From a virus, in IMG/VR virus record IMGVR_UViG_3300027861_000146, positions 1 to 29,730 of that record: a DNA stretch of 29,730 nt; one strand, written 5' to 3'. The translations under genes were made by a program, and so were the position numbers. This document shows, in pieces, positions 29,538-29,730 of this stretch (positions are counted from its first letter, which is position 1; each line of letters opens with the position of its first letter). Under the pieces are notes generated by a model, which saw only the letters and a program-made list of their open reading frames with translations, was not told the DNA's origin and ran no database searches.

Positions 29538-29730
29538 ACCATAACCCAACATAACCCAAATAACCCAATGGGTTTTTTCGGTTTATAGAATAACCCAACA
29601 TAACCCAGTGAAAGCCAAATAACCTTAAAGATAAAGAGAAAGATAAAGATAAAGATAAAGATAGAGGTATAGATAGAGGTATAGATAAAGAGAAAAATAT
29701 AGATAAATAAAAAAAAATAAAAAAAAATTA
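29538..29730. repeat. Terminal direct repeat, right copy
   Basis: It matches bases 1-199 with one GATAAA unit missing (three here, four on the left). See the left copy for interpretation. When the ends are joined, the gap between the minus-strand sigma-like gene and the plus-strand RHH gene is about 317 bases and is the only long non-coding region of the genome. Confidence 0.9.

Noticed and set aside
29488-29601. N-terminal extension of the minus-strand sigma-like gene
   Set aside because: The extra 38 residues cross the direct repeats and enter the terminal repeat; the ATG at 29487 starts just before sigma-like sequence.
1-29730. tRNA genes
   Set aside because: I found no segment with convincing cloverleaf arms or a TTCGA-type loop at the right spacing; a dedicated tRNA search would be needed to be certain.

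Overview
This window looks like the complete genome, or a circular assembly, of a small tailed bacteriophage. It is very AT-rich. The last 193 bases repeat the first 199 bases with one 6-base unit missing, so the unique length is about 29.5 kb. A flexible-tailed (siphovirus-like) virion is inferred from a 943-residue tape measure protein, a PBSX-type large terminase, an HK97-type portal, a capsid protein, a tail-tube candidate and the absence of any sheath gene. The host is probably a member of Bacteroidota. Start codons are preceded by A-rich or ATT-ATG contexts rather than Shine-Dalgarno sequences, and several families (DUF6291-like protein, XkdF-like protease, DUF6712-like connector, the tail-tube family) are ones I associate with phages of that phylum. 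The host call is an inference.

Layout of the plus strand. Bases 1-267 hold an array of ATAACCCA repeats phased at about 10 bp, a GATAAA hexamer tract and a long A/T tract, which together form an origin-like or packaging-site-like region. Bases 268-2600 hold small early-type genes: a ribbon-helix-helix regulator, a DUF6291-like protein and several unknowns. Bases 2635-9828 hold a GIY-YIG (T5orf172-like) protein, a probable small terminase, a KTSC protein, a GIY-YIG endonuclease, a mosaic HAD-fusion protein, the large terminase, a sigma-like protein, an orphan DNA methyltransferase, a tail assembly chaperone pair with a -1 frameshift site, and two connector/terminator candidates. Bases 9818-19904 hold tail-tip proteins followed by a cassette of four different adhesin-like proteins: a fiber with trimeric-autotransporter-like repeats, a LamG-like lectin, a PKD-like/BspA-repeat protein and a TNF/C1q-like jelly roll. 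Bases 19947-28301 hold the tape measure, protease/scaffold, major capsid, tail tube, portal, connector and holin.

Minus strand. A short convergent unit at 28414-29487 encodes a sigma-like protein and a PD-(D/E)XK nuclease-like protein. A bidirectional hairpin terminator separates it from the plus-strand late genes.

The genes appear to work as follows. The sigma-like proteins and the RHH regulator would control timing, and the terminase and portal package DNA. The protease/scaffold and capsid proteins build the head, and the chaperone, tape measure, tube and tail-tip proteins build the tail. The adhesin cassette would recognise the host, and the holin would start lysis. I cannot recognise an endolysin, integrase, DNA polymerase or helicase. 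The order is unusual because the portal, connector, capsid and tail tube lie more than 16 kb downstream of the terminase, beyond the tail-tip and fiber genes.
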